Below, in pieces: positions 34,396 through 46,215 of a stretch of DNA of 64,000 nt. This stretch comes from Myotis daubentonii (taxonomy: Eukaryota; Chordata; Mammalia; Chiroptera; Vespertilionidae): contig NC_081844.1 in the NCBI RefSeq assembly GCF_963259705.1, positions 103,132,671-103,196,670 on the forward strand, read 5' to 3'. Within the stretch, counting starts at the first letter, position 1. Each line of letters starts with the position of its first letter. The position numbers and the translations under genes are program-made. The notes under the pieces are model-generated. The model had not been told where the DNA came from. It worked only from the letters and a program-made list of their open reading frames with translations, and made no database searches.

Positions 34396-35135
34396 GTTTT
34401 TTTAAATTTATCTTTATTATTGAAAATATTACAGATGTACCATTTGTTTGTTTGTTTTCCATTGATCCCGTCCACCCCGTATTCACCCCTCCCAGGCCTT
34501 TGCCCCTCTATTGTCGTGTCCATGGGTAATGCATATATGCATATAAGTTCCCCGGTTAATCACTCCCCACCCACCCACCCACCCACCCCACCTTCCCTCT
34601 GAAACTTGTCAGTCTGTCCCATGCTTCTATGTCTCTAAATCTATTTTGTCCATCAGTTTATTTTGTTCATTAGATTCCACATATGAGTGAGATCATGTGA
34701 TATTTACCTTTCTCTGACTGGCTTATTTCACTTAACATAATGCTCTCCGGGTCAATCCACGCTGTTGTAAATGGTAAGAGTTCTTTCTTTTTCACTGCTG
34801 CATCGTATTCCATTGTGTAGATGTACCACAACTTTTTATCCATTCATCTGCTGATGGGCACTTGGGTTATTTCCAAATTTTACCTATTGTAAATTGTGCT
34901 GGTATGAACATAGCGGTGCATATATTCTTCCTGATTGGTGTTCCTGGTTCCTTAGGATATATTCCTAGAAGTGGGATCACTGGGTCAAATGAGAGTTCCA
35001 CTTTTCATTTTTTGAGGAAATTTCATACTGTTTTCTTCAGAGGCTGCACCCATCTGCATTCCCATCAACAGTGTATAGGGTCACCTTTTCCTCACATCCT
35101 AGCCATCACTTGTCTTTTGTTGATTTCACAACCCT
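34396..35135 (-). mobile_element. L1 3' end, about 740 bp
   Basis: Antisense L1: 'atgcatatatgcatataagt', 'attagattccacatatgagt', 'cttatttcacttaacataat', 'tgctgatgggcacttgggtt', 'ctagaagtgggatcactggg', 'atctgcattcccatcaacag'. Fewest decay marks of the L1 3' ends here. A (CCCA)n run lies at 34566-34591. Confidence 0.96.
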
Positions 35136-35159
35136 TCTTGTCAAAAACTTTTTGTTTGA

Positions 35160-35348
35160 CACTTAGTTTTACATGCATGACCCCGTTTAATCCCTCTTAC
35201 CCTATGCTAGGTGTACGTTACTATCCCTATTTTAAAAAAATATAAACTGAGGCTCAGGAAGGTTAAGTGACCTACACATCTCCAAATACGCCAGTGGCAG
35301 AACTGGGATTTAAACCTGGGCCTGCCTGATTCCAAAGGCCAAGTTCTT
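35160..35348 (-). mobile_element. MIR SINE
   Basis: 'aactgaggctcaggaaggtt', 'agtgacctacacatctccaa', 'gcagaactgggatttaaacc'. Confidence 0.88.
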
Positions 35349-35371
35349 TTTTATTGTTTGTTTGTTTATTT

Positions 35372-35428
<57 letters not shown>

Positions 35429-35556
35429 TGATTTGCTGTTCCACGTATTCATACATTCATTGATTGATTCTTATACGTGCCCTGACTGGGGCTCAAACCC
35501 ACAACCTGGGCATATCTGGACAACACTCTAACCAACTGAGCTACCCGGCCAGGGCC
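35349..35556 (-). mobile_element. Ves SINE, second head type, with (GA)n
   Basis: Reverse tail, (GA)n 35376-35425, ttcattgattgattcttata, ctgactggggctcaaaccca, head ctaaccaactgagctacccg. Confidence 0.95.
35376..35425. repeat. (GA)n microsatellite
   Basis: About 25 GA units in the SINE body. Confidence 0.96.
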
Positions 35557-36328
35557 AACTGTCATGTTCTTAGCTACTATGGATAGTGCCTTTGGGGCTA
35601 GAAATACAAAGCAAAGAGATGCTTATTCTGATAGCAAACAAATTAACTTGTCCAAGCCATGGAAATGGTGAGGTTGATACACGGTGACACAGGGCACGAA
35701 ATTCCCGATGGGATGGACTCCGGCCTGCTGCTGGACATAGACTTGGTTATGGACAAACCCATAAGCCCGTTGGGATGGAAGGAACCCTGTCTGCATCGCT
35801 GTGGGACTGGTGGCAGCCTGGCATGGTAAATGGGAGGCCTCCTGCTCCGTGGCGGCGGCGGCATAGACTACGTGTGAGCTGACGCACAGAGCTTCAACGC
35901 TCTGCGTGGTATAGAATGTGAGAGCAAACTGACAGCCTAGAAGTAAGAAGCACTGCTACCTCTTTAGCTCCTTGATTTGTAGAATTTTTATCTCCCAGCC
36001 GGGCTTTGCCAGACAGGTGGGAGGAAGCCACGCAGCCACGGGTGCAGTGGTTGACCGTGGGGTCGTATTTTGAATGCCATCGTTATTCCTGTTCGCAGGA
36101 AGTCGTGCAAAGCGCTCTGAGAAAGAATTGGCGATCCTGTGCTTTACAAAGTGGACACCTGCAACTGCTACCAAACAATATTGGATGTAAACTGTAACTG
36201 CAAAAAAATAAAAAATGCAGCACTTTGGGTTTGATGGATGGCATCCAAGGACTCTCATTTTGGTATCAGGATTCCAGAAAACACACTTTTTGTCTTCAAG
36301 ATGAAGTAAGGTTACCCCAGCCTGGATA
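35557..36328. other. CpG-retaining block of unknown nature
   Basis: Between 35640 and 36215 the sequence is richer in GC/CpG than its surroundings, has a 56-codon + strand frame with a start in fair context (35659-35829) and a 73-codon frame opposite, and ends in an A-rich stretch (ctgcaaaaaaataaaaaatg). It could be a retrocopy remnant or a conserved element. I do not recognise the product of either frame. Confidence 0.35.
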
Positions 36329-36336
36329 CCCTAGTG

Positions 36337-36537
36337 CAAACTGCGGCTCGCGAGCCATATGCGGCTCTTCGGCCCCTTGAATGTGGCTCTTCCACAAAAC
36401 ACCGACTTCTGCTCATGGGCCACGAAGTTTCAATCGCACTGTACGTGCGCACCCACATGTGGTATTTTGTGGAAGAGCCACACTCAAGGGGCCAAAGAGC
36501 CACATGTGGCTCACGAGCCACAGTTTGCCGACCACTG
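36337..36537. mobile_element. Near-palindromic hAT miniature transposon
   Basis: Two 67-nt arms (36337-36403 and 36461-36527) are inverted copies with 7 differences, all transitions; a 57-nt loop separates them. Perfect 8-bp duplication ccctagtg at 36329-36336 and 36538-36545. The right end continues ccgaccactg beyond the arm while the left end lacks the matching cagtggtcgg, so about 10 bp of the left terminus are gone. Confidence 0.92.
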
Positions 36538-36545
36538 CCCTAGTG

Positions 36546-39239
36546 CATGTTTGGGAATTGAGACGCAAGACCTTTATAGTAAGTAAGGTTTTCCCGGGGA
36601 AGCAGCAAGGTTGTTGAAACGTCATCACCATGCAGAACCCCAAGACTATTCCAAACTTGCCCTCTGATTTATTTTCCCACCTGAGGGATTAACTTCCTGA
36701 CAGAATCGCTGACAAGCTTGATCTTGAGACTATTAAACCAAGGTAACCTGTTTACACTTTCTGTGTTTCTGAGTGAGGTTTGGAAACTAGAACTCATTCT
36801 GAGCGAACCGAAAGCACGCCAGCACTTTGCAAATCGGTAGGCAGCTGGATTTGTCCGTATGGCACAACATTCTGCCCCCTCTCCATTCTCACCAGCGGCA
36901 ACACGGACATTAATGAGACCCTCAGGGGAGCCTCTCCAGCTCAGCCTGATGTTATAGCCGCACCTCGCCTCCTTGACACCGTGGTCCCGCCCGGCCACCA
37001 GCAGCTTTTCACGTCGCGGTGCACTTTAATTTTGTAGTTTTCTTAGTCTTCCTTGGAAACTGACAGCTTATTAATCTCAATAACCGAGCTGCTCGATAGG
37101 CACGCTCTCCAATGAGAAACCAGGCTGTGTCTTCCCTCCCCCTGCCCTTGGCAGGAGGAGACAAGGGGTTGGTTGTTGGATAGAGGCAAGGGGTGGGGTG
37201 GTAGAGAAAAAGCCAGTTAGGTGGCGGGGCACGGGGGGAGCACCCTAGACCCTACATTACTTTCTGACAATTGGCAGGAAAATAAAGAGAACCTAGTTTC
37301 GTCTGCAATTTATGGCTTGTGCTCTTAAACACACTCCAACCATTAATATGAAAGAAACCCAGGGTCGTGGCACGAGTGCAAATTACAAGGCGCATGAAGA
37401 AAGAAACAAGAGTTGCATCTTATTCAAGACCACTCCAGGCTGCTCTGGGCCAGGTCTGCAAACCTGGAGGCATCCTTGAAGGTGGAAGTGTCCAAGGAGA
37501 GGCTGTCCTTTTTACGTTTGGCTCCTGCTGTAAAATTAAAGCCCTGCGAAGTGTATTAAAGCTTTGGGGACTTGAACTTCTTACAGGGCAAGTTAGCACA
37601 GCTAAGCCTCTGGGTAGAAAGCACTTTTTGTACAAAAGCCATCTCTCCGCAGCCTGGACCAGGGGACCGGATTACCGGTGGAGGCCACCTAGTGGCCATG
37701 CCTTGCAAGTGCAAGGCTGCCCTGCGTGTAAACGTGGAAAGCGCTTGGGTTAAACTCACAGTTGAAAAAAGCGGAGTATTTCCGTCGTCTCTGTCTGAGC
37801 TCTTTCACCCATCCAGCTAATACCGACTGTCACTCCCTCGGGGCATTTCCCGCAGCCTCGCCAGAGGACTTGGTATCTGGCTCAGACAGGGAGAGACTTG
37901 ATGAAAGTCCTGTTCTAATTCTGGCTCCCAATGCTCCTTTTCTTTCCACGGAAGTCAGATAAGGCCTCTGGTTCTCCCAGGCAGGGCACGCCGGCTCTGC
38001 GGCTTCTCTGAAGTTTCCTTTGATTTATTAGTCTGGGTCTCGCCTGCCTTTTGTGAGTTGGGATCTTGTGTCCCCAGAATCTATCCGTCAGGAGGCTCTG
38101 GACAGGTCCCTGCCGCTGGGGCTGCGCCTCCTAGCCGACAGGGGAGTGTTCAAGAGACTCTTTGTCAGATAGCTTTTCTCCCTCCCAAGCCCACCAAACA
38201 GTTTTGGGCTATTCCGTGAGCCTTGTTTGCAAATATCCACCTTTAGAGGTCGAGACTCTGCTATAACCACAAAGGATTCCTCTCAAAATGGTGTGTTTTA
38301 AATCCTTACAGGACCCCTCCTTCTTACTCAGACTAGTGTTTGGGGAATCAGCAAATGCCCCCAAGTCCTGTCATCAGTGTTTCAGCTGCTCTTGCCTTAC
38401 ATTTCCAACGAGAGCGAGTAACACTTCTGTTTTGTTAGCTTGTCTTGCAATTGCCTTTAAGTGTGTTACAGCTTCAACAGGGGATGAGCAGAGCAGGTCC
38501 ATTTTTCAACAATCAGTCTGTGAAGATGTTGCACACCAACTGTATGATGATTAAAAAGCTTCTTAAAATTTTAATTTTTTTGCACAAACAGATTTAAACA
38601 CCCTGCTCTGAGAGAAGGCAGGAAATGTTGCTCTCCTTTGCCTTGGTGTGCTTAGATAAGAATTTGAAACGGAAAGCTTAATCTTAGTGACATTTTAATC
38701 TCTTATCAACAAGATCCTCTTACTGGCCTTGGGAGCATGGTATGAGAAGGCATTGGGAGGGACCCTGGGGGAATCTACCCTGGACAATTCCTTAAATAAG
38801 AGAATAAGTGGTGAGGGGGACCCTCTGGCCAGGGGGCAGGCTGTACACACATGGGCTTTGTGGGTGCCATGTAGCTGCTCTCTTAGTTGGTATCCTGCCC
38901 CCACCTACCGAAGCCTCCTGAACCCCAGAATCCACGTGAGAACTTACAGCCATGTAAAAACCATTTCGCTTCCTGGAAACAACTGAGCACTTTTGGTCTA
39001 TTCTCAGACATCATCGTCTCCTGGGGGCCTGCGTCGTGCCAAGTATTGTATTAGGCACTTGGCACCATGTTACCCGGCTGCAGCCTATGGGACAGACACC
39101 CTCATCCCCTTCGGGCATGTCGGGAAGATGAAACAGGAGGATGAAGGGTTGGGACAGAATCAAGATGCTGGTAGAATTAGATTCAAGGCTGTAAACTGGG
39201 GCATTAGGCATTTTCTCTTAGCCTTGCTTTTCTCTGTTT
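36546..39239. other. Long repeat-poor intronic block with candidate conserved elements
   Basis: 2.7 kb with almost no transposon sequence, unusual for this intron. Parts 36690-37110 (gcttattaatctcaataacc, gagcgaaccgaaagcacg, cacgtcgcggtgcactttaa) and 37330-38300 keep CpGs and TAAT cores. A possible MIR remnant lies at 39040-39190. No exon; the 128-codon frame at 37367-37753 lacks any known domain. Confidence 0.42.
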
Positions 39240-39253
39240 CCTATCATTAATCT

Positions 39254-39470
39254 CCTTTTTAATATATGTATTCTTTTATTGATTTCAGAAAGGAAGGGAG
39301 AGGGAGAGAGAGAAACATCAATGATGAGAGAGAATCATTGATCGGCTGCCTCCTGCACGCCCCCTACTGGGGATTGAGCCCGAAACCCTGGCATATGCCC
39401 TGACAGGGAATTGAACTATGACCTCCGGGTTCATAGGTCAACGCTCAACCACTGAGCCATACCGGCCAGG
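39254..39470 (-). mobile_element. Ves SINE
   Basis: Reverse tail cttttattgatttcagaaag, gagagagaatcattgatcgg, gggaattgaactatgacctc, head accactgagccataccggcc. Target duplication around cctatcattaatctcc / cctatcattattcttc. Confidence 0.95.
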
Positions 39471-39485
39471 CCCTATCATTATTCT

Positions 39486-41415
39486 TCAGCAGGCCTCCTT
39501 ATGTGAAATCTTTGTGGGATCTACAGGCTGTATTCTCTTAGCATAGAACCTAACAGAAAAAGGATTTCTCCTTCCTGACATTTCAGTAACACTCCCTTGA
39601 CCGAATTTCCTGGAGCCCAACTAGAGTCCTTTGCCCATGACAGACTGGATGCCGAGGCCTGAGGAACAAACCATGCTGATTGGCTAGACCTGGAGCACGT
39701 TCCCACATAGAGCCTGATAGGAGGGGAGGAGGGGTGGAGAGAAGGGTGAGGCCATAAGCAAACACCGTGATATTAGCTGACCATTTAAAAGAAAAAGAAG
39801 AAAAAAGGTCAAGTGCAATACTAGTTTTGTCCCAGCTCAGCTGCCTTCTCCTCTTGCCTGATTATAGTGATTTTGTCCTCTGGGCACACTCAGGCTGAGG
39901 GGAAGGGGTGGAGGAATGAGGGGGCACTGGGTGATCTCACTTGCCTGGACACAGAACGGGTTTTACAGCTGATCCCATTATAGAGTGGAAAGAATAACTT
40001 CCATGACTGCTTCCCACCCGCGTCTGAACCATCGCCCTCTCTGGTTCACATCCCAAACGTCCCACGGCCTTACCTTTGGGTTCACTGCGGCCCCTACATG
40101 CGTTTTAACTTTTATTAGTCTCCTGACGTCCCTTTGAGGCGATCATCGTCCTTCCTGCAAAAGTGCCTGGATTCCGCGTTTTCTAATTAAAAAGTGCTCA
40201 TTTATTGTCTCACTAACCAGTGCTCTTTACGAGGGCTCGTGATGAGAAAGTTAACTCAAAGCAAGCTCAATGCCTCTCCCATCGCCCGGAAATGGCTGGA
40301 GAAGCAGTTTTACCTTCATGAACCTGAAGTGCTTTGGAGAACTTTGGGTTTTGCTTTTTTTTTTTTTTTTTTTTACTAAAACCACGAATGGGAAACATTT
40401 AGCTCCATGCCCCAAGCTCCTGTTCTCAGCAACGCATTTTATCTTCTTTGTGTTGAAAATGTTAGGTAGGACGATTTGCAGGGGCCGGTCTGTTCCGTAT
40501 TGGACCACAATGCAGATAGCATCAGCCTCCGTGTACATCTAATTAGACAAATTAATATCCTAATGTCGATCATTATGCCCATTGCATTTACATTTCTGTG
40601 AATCGATTGGATAGTTAGAAGTCGTAAGGCTCAATGAAGTAGGGGGAAAGGAGTCACCCATACATTTAAGCCCACCTAGAATTTCAGTCTGATAGTGTAT
40701 GTGGTGTTGGCGTGGGTGTGAGAAAAAGGCAAGGAGGGCATAGTCAGTGGGTGTCGGGGTTTGCTTTGTTTTCTGAGTTTTCGCCATTGAGGGCCTTGTC
40801 TGGAATTACGACAGTAGTGTGATGGTGGGGACCTCTTCATGTCCTGCCTGTTGCATCCGTCTTCAAATGCACAACCCCATTCCATTTGGGGGAAAGGGAG
40901 AAGTGTAGAAACCTCTACAGAGCTAAAGCCAAAGGGCTGTGTCACAAAGGGAGAGGAAGGGATGGAGGGAGAGAAGCAGGAGAGAGGAGAGAAGGTGCGG
41001 AGAGAAGGAGACAGGGTGGGGGAAGGGAGGGAGAGGTAGGGAGAGGAAGAGAGAGGTAAGGTCTCTGGCAATAAGGATACAGAAACAGTACCTAGTACTT
41101 GTTGGGAAGTTGTCCTTGATGCTGACCACTACATCAGAAGGTAGATCATGAGAAGGAATCAAGGTCAACATGATTGAGGTTGATGAATTCTTTAGGCCCC
41201 CTTGACTCCTGAAGGCCCCCTCTGAATGCCCGAAGTGGGGCGGGCGGCCAGCAGGCCTCTGGATGGAGCTGTCCTCGCCTCTTTTCCTGCATGGTTCTGG
41301 GCCTATGTAAGCAGCAGGCAATCTTTATCTGCATTTCCTCCTGCAGAGGAATGGTCCAGAATTGAAGACAAAGAATTGCAACACATATTGCAACAGATTT
41401 TGTTTGGGGGTGTTT
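39486..41415. other. Intronic sequence, no gene; AT-rich candidate element near 40430-40640
   Basis: Contains a T run (40356-40374), a repeat-free stretch with cctaatgtcgatcattatgc, ctaattagacaaattaat and gtgaatcgattgga motifs, and the purine-rich tract listed separately. Confidence 0.42.
40947..41060. repeat. GA-rich polypurine tract
   Basis: About 110 nt almost all G and A (gagaggaagggatggaggga and on), the mirror of the pyrimidine tract at 3.6 kb. Confidence 0.85.
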
Positions 41416-41424
41416 TTTTTCCCC

Positions 41425-42015
41425 AGTTATTTTATTACAAATATATAATTCTCTTGATTAAAAAATTAGCAATTAATAAGATAAAAAGTACACAGTAGTA
41501 GTCCATGCCCCTCCATTCCTATTTCTAGGAAAAATCTCACTTGAAGGCTTGTTATTTAGGCTTCCGGAAATGCTTATGAATGCCTGAGCACGTTTTCTAA
41601 GTTTAATATAAGTGGGATCGTGTTATACAGACCATTTGCAACTTCCTGACTTAATTTCATGAGATACTGTAGAAATCATTTCCACAATAGGTAATTCCAT
41701 GTAGACCTACCTCATTCTTTTCTAAAGTTTGTGTAATATTCCATAATGCCATCATTTATTTAGCCAATCTCTTCTTGATGGACGCTTAGATGGCTTTCAG
41801 GTTTTTGCTATTACAAAACAAAGCTGTAAGGAAAGAGGCTTGTGTAGGTACCTTTCTTTGCATACTTACACGATTGTATTTAAAAGTTAAATTCCTGGAA
41901 GTGAAATGGCTAGATCAAAGGGTATGGAGAATGTGCGTTTTGAATTTTGATAGATTGTGCCAAATTATACCCATCTCAATCCAAATGTTCCAATCTCTCT
42001 TCATTCCTCCTCCTT
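41425..42015 (-). mobile_element. Old L1 3' fragment
   Basis: Antisense phrases 'gtgtaatattccataatgcc', 'atggctttcaggtttttgct', 'attcctggaagtgaaatggc', 'attgtgccaaattataccca'. Confidence 0.88.
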
Positions 42016-42441
42016 TAATGGCCTGAATGTCTTTAATGGGTTTTTAAAAAAGAGTCCCGAAGTCTATGGTGTTGGATGTTAAACACAGAGCTGAAAGGAT
42101 TTTCTTTTTCAAGGATGAATGTACTAAGAAATACTCGAGCATTCTGGAAACTCCCCCTCCCCCTCCTTCTTGCGTGCCAGGGTGCCAGGCGTAGGTTGAG
42201 AAAGAGGCCTGGCTGTGGGGGAGTCTGCCGCTCACTTTCCCTGGCTCCTACTTCAGGGCCCTACCCTTAATTCCCAAATTCTGTGCGCAGTGTGGCCTGC
42301 GAGATTACTGACACCTAAACTTGCCTGCCTTTTGTTTTCTCATTTATAACTTCCCACCATTTGAATGTGCCTCTTCTCCCCGCCTCCCTTGCCGCTATCT
42401 ACCTAACGGGGATATTACAGGAAGTCCAAGACGACCTAGAT
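42016..42441. other. Intronic spacer, nothing recognised
   Basis: No exon or repeat family. Confidence 0.45.
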
Positions 42442-42634
42442 CAGTGGTTCTCAACCTTCCTAATGCCGCGACCCTTTAATACAGTTCCTCATGTTGTGGT
42501 GACCCCCAACCATAAAATTATTTTCGTTGCTACTTCATAACTGTAATTTTGCTACTGTTATGAATCATAATGTAAATATCTGATATGCTATATGTGTTTT
42601 CCGGTGGTCGCGACCCACAGGTTGAGAACCGCTG
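42442..42634. mobile_element. hAT miniature transposon (family 1, second copy)
   Basis: Ends cagtggttctcaaccttcct and caggttgagaaccgctg; interior ccataaaattattttcgttg and tgaatcataatgtaaatatc is near-identical to the copy at 7168 but shorter near the right end. No matching 8-bp flanks (acctagat versus aagagcga). Confidence 0.93.
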
Positions 42635-42889
42635 AAGAGCGACGCCTCCATCGGCAGTGTTATTGTTCTCAATATTGCAGGGGAGCTGATGATCAAGGGG
42701 CTTGAAAATCCCCAGGAATACACCTCTTTTGTGAAATGAGAATGGGAGGGCTCTGTCAAGAAGAGGCCCTCAGGCCACACTTAGATAGTTGCTTTATCTG
42801 AAACTCCGATTTTATGCTAAATAAGGATTTTTGTACTTCCCGCCTCCCGTTGGTAATCCCATTACTGGCTGTGTTCATAGGACTTCAGC

Positions 42890-43290
42890 TTAATTCCGCC
42901 AATATTTACAGAGGTCCTATTAGGGGCTGAGGGTGAAGGATGAAAAAAGGTATGACCTCTGGGAATTACTGTCTAGTGAAGGAGATATGGCTGAGCAGAT
43001 CATTTCTATTCATATAGGATGCCGGAAGATGAAGGTAAGCTCAGAGGGCTGTATGCATGTATGGGAACAGGAGATGGAGCTAGGAGGGGATGAGGCAGGG
43101 CGGGAGGGGGCGGGCGGCCAAGAGTGGATGCGGGCAGAGATCCATACCTACCTGGTCAGGGAAGTCTGGCTAGTAGGAATGATGCCTGAGTCCCATTTTG
43201 ATGACAACGTGAAAGTCACCCCATCAAAGGCGCATTTCGGGCAGAGGCAAGAGAATGAGAAAAGGCCAGAAAAGCAATAGTGTGCAAGCA
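42890..43290 (-). mobile_element. L2 LINE 3' remnant
   Basis: 'ccgccaatatttacagaggt', 'ttactgtctagtgaaggaga' and gtatgacctctgggaatt fit a decayed L2 tail read antisense. Confidence 0.6.
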
Positions 43291-43634
43291 TTTTAAGTCA
43301 GCTAGCTGGGGACTCAGGACACAGTGCTCAAGAGGCCTCCTGGCCGTGTGAGGACACCTCCTAGGCCCAGTCAGGGCCAGATGATTTGTTCTGGGTGGGA
43401 TGTGAGGCCTGGGGAGAGGTCCTTGCGATCACATTTGCAGGGAGAGGAGGAGAGATCTTGGCTGGCATACCAGAAAGACAAGAACTGAAAGTCCAGTGCA
43501 GTTCACAGGAGGATCCACAGTGAAGAAAGGAAGTGGGGGAGAAGGGAGGAGACAGGGAAAGTGGAAGGAAAGAGCTGTACACTTAAGGTAGGCAGTCTGC
43601 AGACTCAGTGATCGCCATCTCCATGGCAGCCAAA
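43291..43634. other. Intronic sequence, nothing recognised
   Basis: Purine-rich in its second half; no exon. Confidence 0.45.
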
Positions 43635-43835
43635 GCCAACACTTATTGAGGGGCTACTAGGTGTCAAGGATGTGCCGACTCCCTCACTGAAGCCACACAA
43701 TATCCCTATGAAACAGTTCCAGTCCTTTCCACCACTTTCCATACGAGGAAACAGATTCAACGACAGGAAGTCATTTGCCCAAAGGCTGCCCAGGTTCCAG
43801 GTGTGACAGCCAGGCTCAAACCCCACACACTGCCA
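43635..43835 (-). mobile_element. MIR SINE
   Basis: 'acacttattgaggggctact', 'catacgaggaaacagattca', 'gtcatttgcccaaaggctgc', 'gtgtgacagccaggctcaaa'. Confidence 0.85.
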
Positions 43836-45170
43836 GTAGTTTACCCAATGCCCACTGCCCCATCCAGCCTGACCCTGGCCTTCCTCCTGATTCCGGCCCT
43901 TGCCCTTTCCATCCACCATCCTCTCCCTCCTCCCCCTGCCCTGGCAGAAATGCAGACCTGGCTTTGAGGTTCATGTAACCACTGAACTTCTTGTCAAGCA
44001 AAACCTTAGAGCCGGGAAGTGATCCCAGTTCAGGACCACGCGTCTGAGGTGTCTGCAGAGGCAGCCTGCCCTGCACCCTCCCCTCCGGGGCTTTGTTTCA
44101 TCCTGCCACGTGCAAAGAAAACGCCTGCAGGTAGGCACCTGCCTTTTAGTCCAACGCGCCACCACCCTGTCAGGCAGCGTTCAGCTCGCCACGCCTCGGC
44201 TGTCCAACTACATCTCCGTCACGACTTGCAAGATGGCAGTGACAAGCTTGTCGGGTACTTCAGGCAAGCATGCATGACAGTTTTCCTTGACACCTGCATT
44301 TTTAAAAAGCCTGGCCTGGGGCCCTAGGAAACCCAGCATTTAAGAAACCAGGCGCCTTTCAAGGAAGCCAGGTTTGTGGAGCCTGCTTCCTGCGACTTGT
44401 CTTGTGACGGGGATGCTACTGCAGGATCCGCCTGAGAGTGTATTAAGGGCCAGGCCAGTATTTACGTGCTGATGCGAAATGACGGTTGCCTTTTTTAATG
44501 GCATTTTTTGACGAGTGAAATGTATGAATCCGCTCTGTGCAGCGTCAGTGGGTATGTGGCTGGCTTACAAACACACTTAAATGGCACACTTCTGCGAAGC
44601 ATTAATTTCTGAGTGTCCACCAGATATATGTAGGCAAGCAGACGTGTCACCGGGGTTGCCATAAAGCTTAATTAATATCCCTGAAGAGCCCTTAGATCAT
44701 TTCACAGAGTGCTAAATAAGAAAATATTGTACCTATGGATATTATACCCATAAAGAAACGCGGGTAAATGCACCGATAGGCCATCTTAGACTTGGTTATG
44801 CCTCAAAGGTCTGATGTAGACTCCACTGGGAAAATAAATTGTTTTGAAGATAACCATCTTTTATGTGAGGTTTAAAAAGAAAAGAACAGAGCCCCAGACT
44901 TAAACGCTAGAAATCTCTACACACTGTTGATTTGGAAGAAGCAAATCTAATAGGCAAAGAAGAGAATAGCAAGTTTTCTTTCTTGGTTTTGTGTTTGTTT
45001 TTGTCACTCTTTCTCCTCTGCCAGTCTCTATATCTAGGATTGCTCTGATGATTTCAGAATTATTGACAGTTATGCATCAACTCAGATAAACCAGGGTGTT
45101 GTTTTTCTCTGCGTTAGTCTTGAAGTCCCATAAAATACTTAACCTGTCCCTTTTAATTTTTATAACACAG
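43836..45170. other. Repeat-free intronic block, candidate conserved element at 44430-44800
   Basis: 44430-44800 has CpGs in AT-rich context (gatgcgaaatgacggttg, tttttgacgagtgaaatg, gaaacgcgggtaaatg) and aagcttaattaatatccc, a dense homeodomain-type core. No gene or transposon seen. Confidence 0.45.
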
Positions 45171-45175
45171 ACATG

Positions 45176-45218
45176 CCTTCTTTCTTTACCTTCTTTCTTT
45201 CCTTCCTTCCTTCCTCCT
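45176..45218. repeat. (CTTT)n/(CCTT)n tract
   Basis: ccttctttctttaccttctt then ttccttccttccttcctcc. Confidence 0.93.
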
Positions 45219-45278
45219 ACCCTCTACTAGGTCTGGAAAACTTTCTGAAATCTAAGAAATAACCATTATTGGTGTGTT

Positions 45279-45330
45279 TTGGGGGGGTTTTGTTTTGTTT
45301 TTTTGTTTTTTGTTTTTTTTGTTTGTTTCT
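45279..45330. repeat. (TTTTG)n-like tract
   Basis: T runs interspersed with G, preceded by seven G. Confidence 0.9.
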
Positions 45331-46214
45331 TTCTGGGCCTTAGTGTACTCATTCAGAAATAGAGGGAACTAAATCAGAACTTCCCAAAGGTATACCCCAT
45401 GGAACACCAGTTTTAAGACTGGGGAGGTGGGTGGGTTAAAATGTATGTGGTCAAATAAATAAATACATACATAAAATGTGGTCATATAAGTTAGCAGAAT
45501 GATATTTAGGTTATTTAAGATATGAAAGGCTTATGAAGATAGGTAGCAATCTCCTTAATTTCAATTACTCCAGTGTTTCCCAAATATTGTGGAACAAACA
45601 CCTTCTTGACCGAAAACTAGTCATATGCAAATATACCTGGCGATCCAGAGAATACGCTTTGAGATCTTATATTTCAGATCCTCTCTGATCTCATGACAAA
45701 AGTAGGAAGCCCAGAATTTCTTCAAACCCTTCTTAAGAAAGGACTTTGTGATTTTGCTTCTCTTGGCCTAAACTGTTGAAACTCATCCACACCAAGACTC
45801 ATTTATCAGCTGCTGCAATATTTGGGGCTGGCAAGTTAGTGCTCAGATATGCACTAACAATAAACCTTTTTATAAAAATGTCATGACAGATAGCGTTCCT
45901 AGAATATAAACCCATTAGGCTCTCGCTCAAACCTCTTTCCTGAAGTGGGAACCTGATGACTCGGTGTGCTCAAACATTTTGTAAGATTTGAAGTGTTATT
46001 GCTCTTTCTGTGACTGCTGCTCCCTGGCTCCTTGGTGAGGGTCCCTGTTCCCTTAATTCATTAGCAGTTTTCAAAAACAAGCTCATGACATGGGTAGGAT
46101 GCAAGGAGACTGAGGAAATGTTTAGGGCCAACCAGAATTTGGCCTTGTCGAGGAGTTCAATGTTGATCATCATTTTCTACATAGAGAAAAAAGCTAAAAG
46201 TTCCTCAAAAAGTT
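45331..46214. other. Intronic sequence, possible decayed hAT copies
   Basis: 'cttcccaaaggtataccc...ggaacacca' (45381) and 'gtttcccaaatattgtggaa' (45575) resemble an old MER-type end, but I cannot assign a family. Confidence 0.35.
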
Positions 46215-46215
46215 T

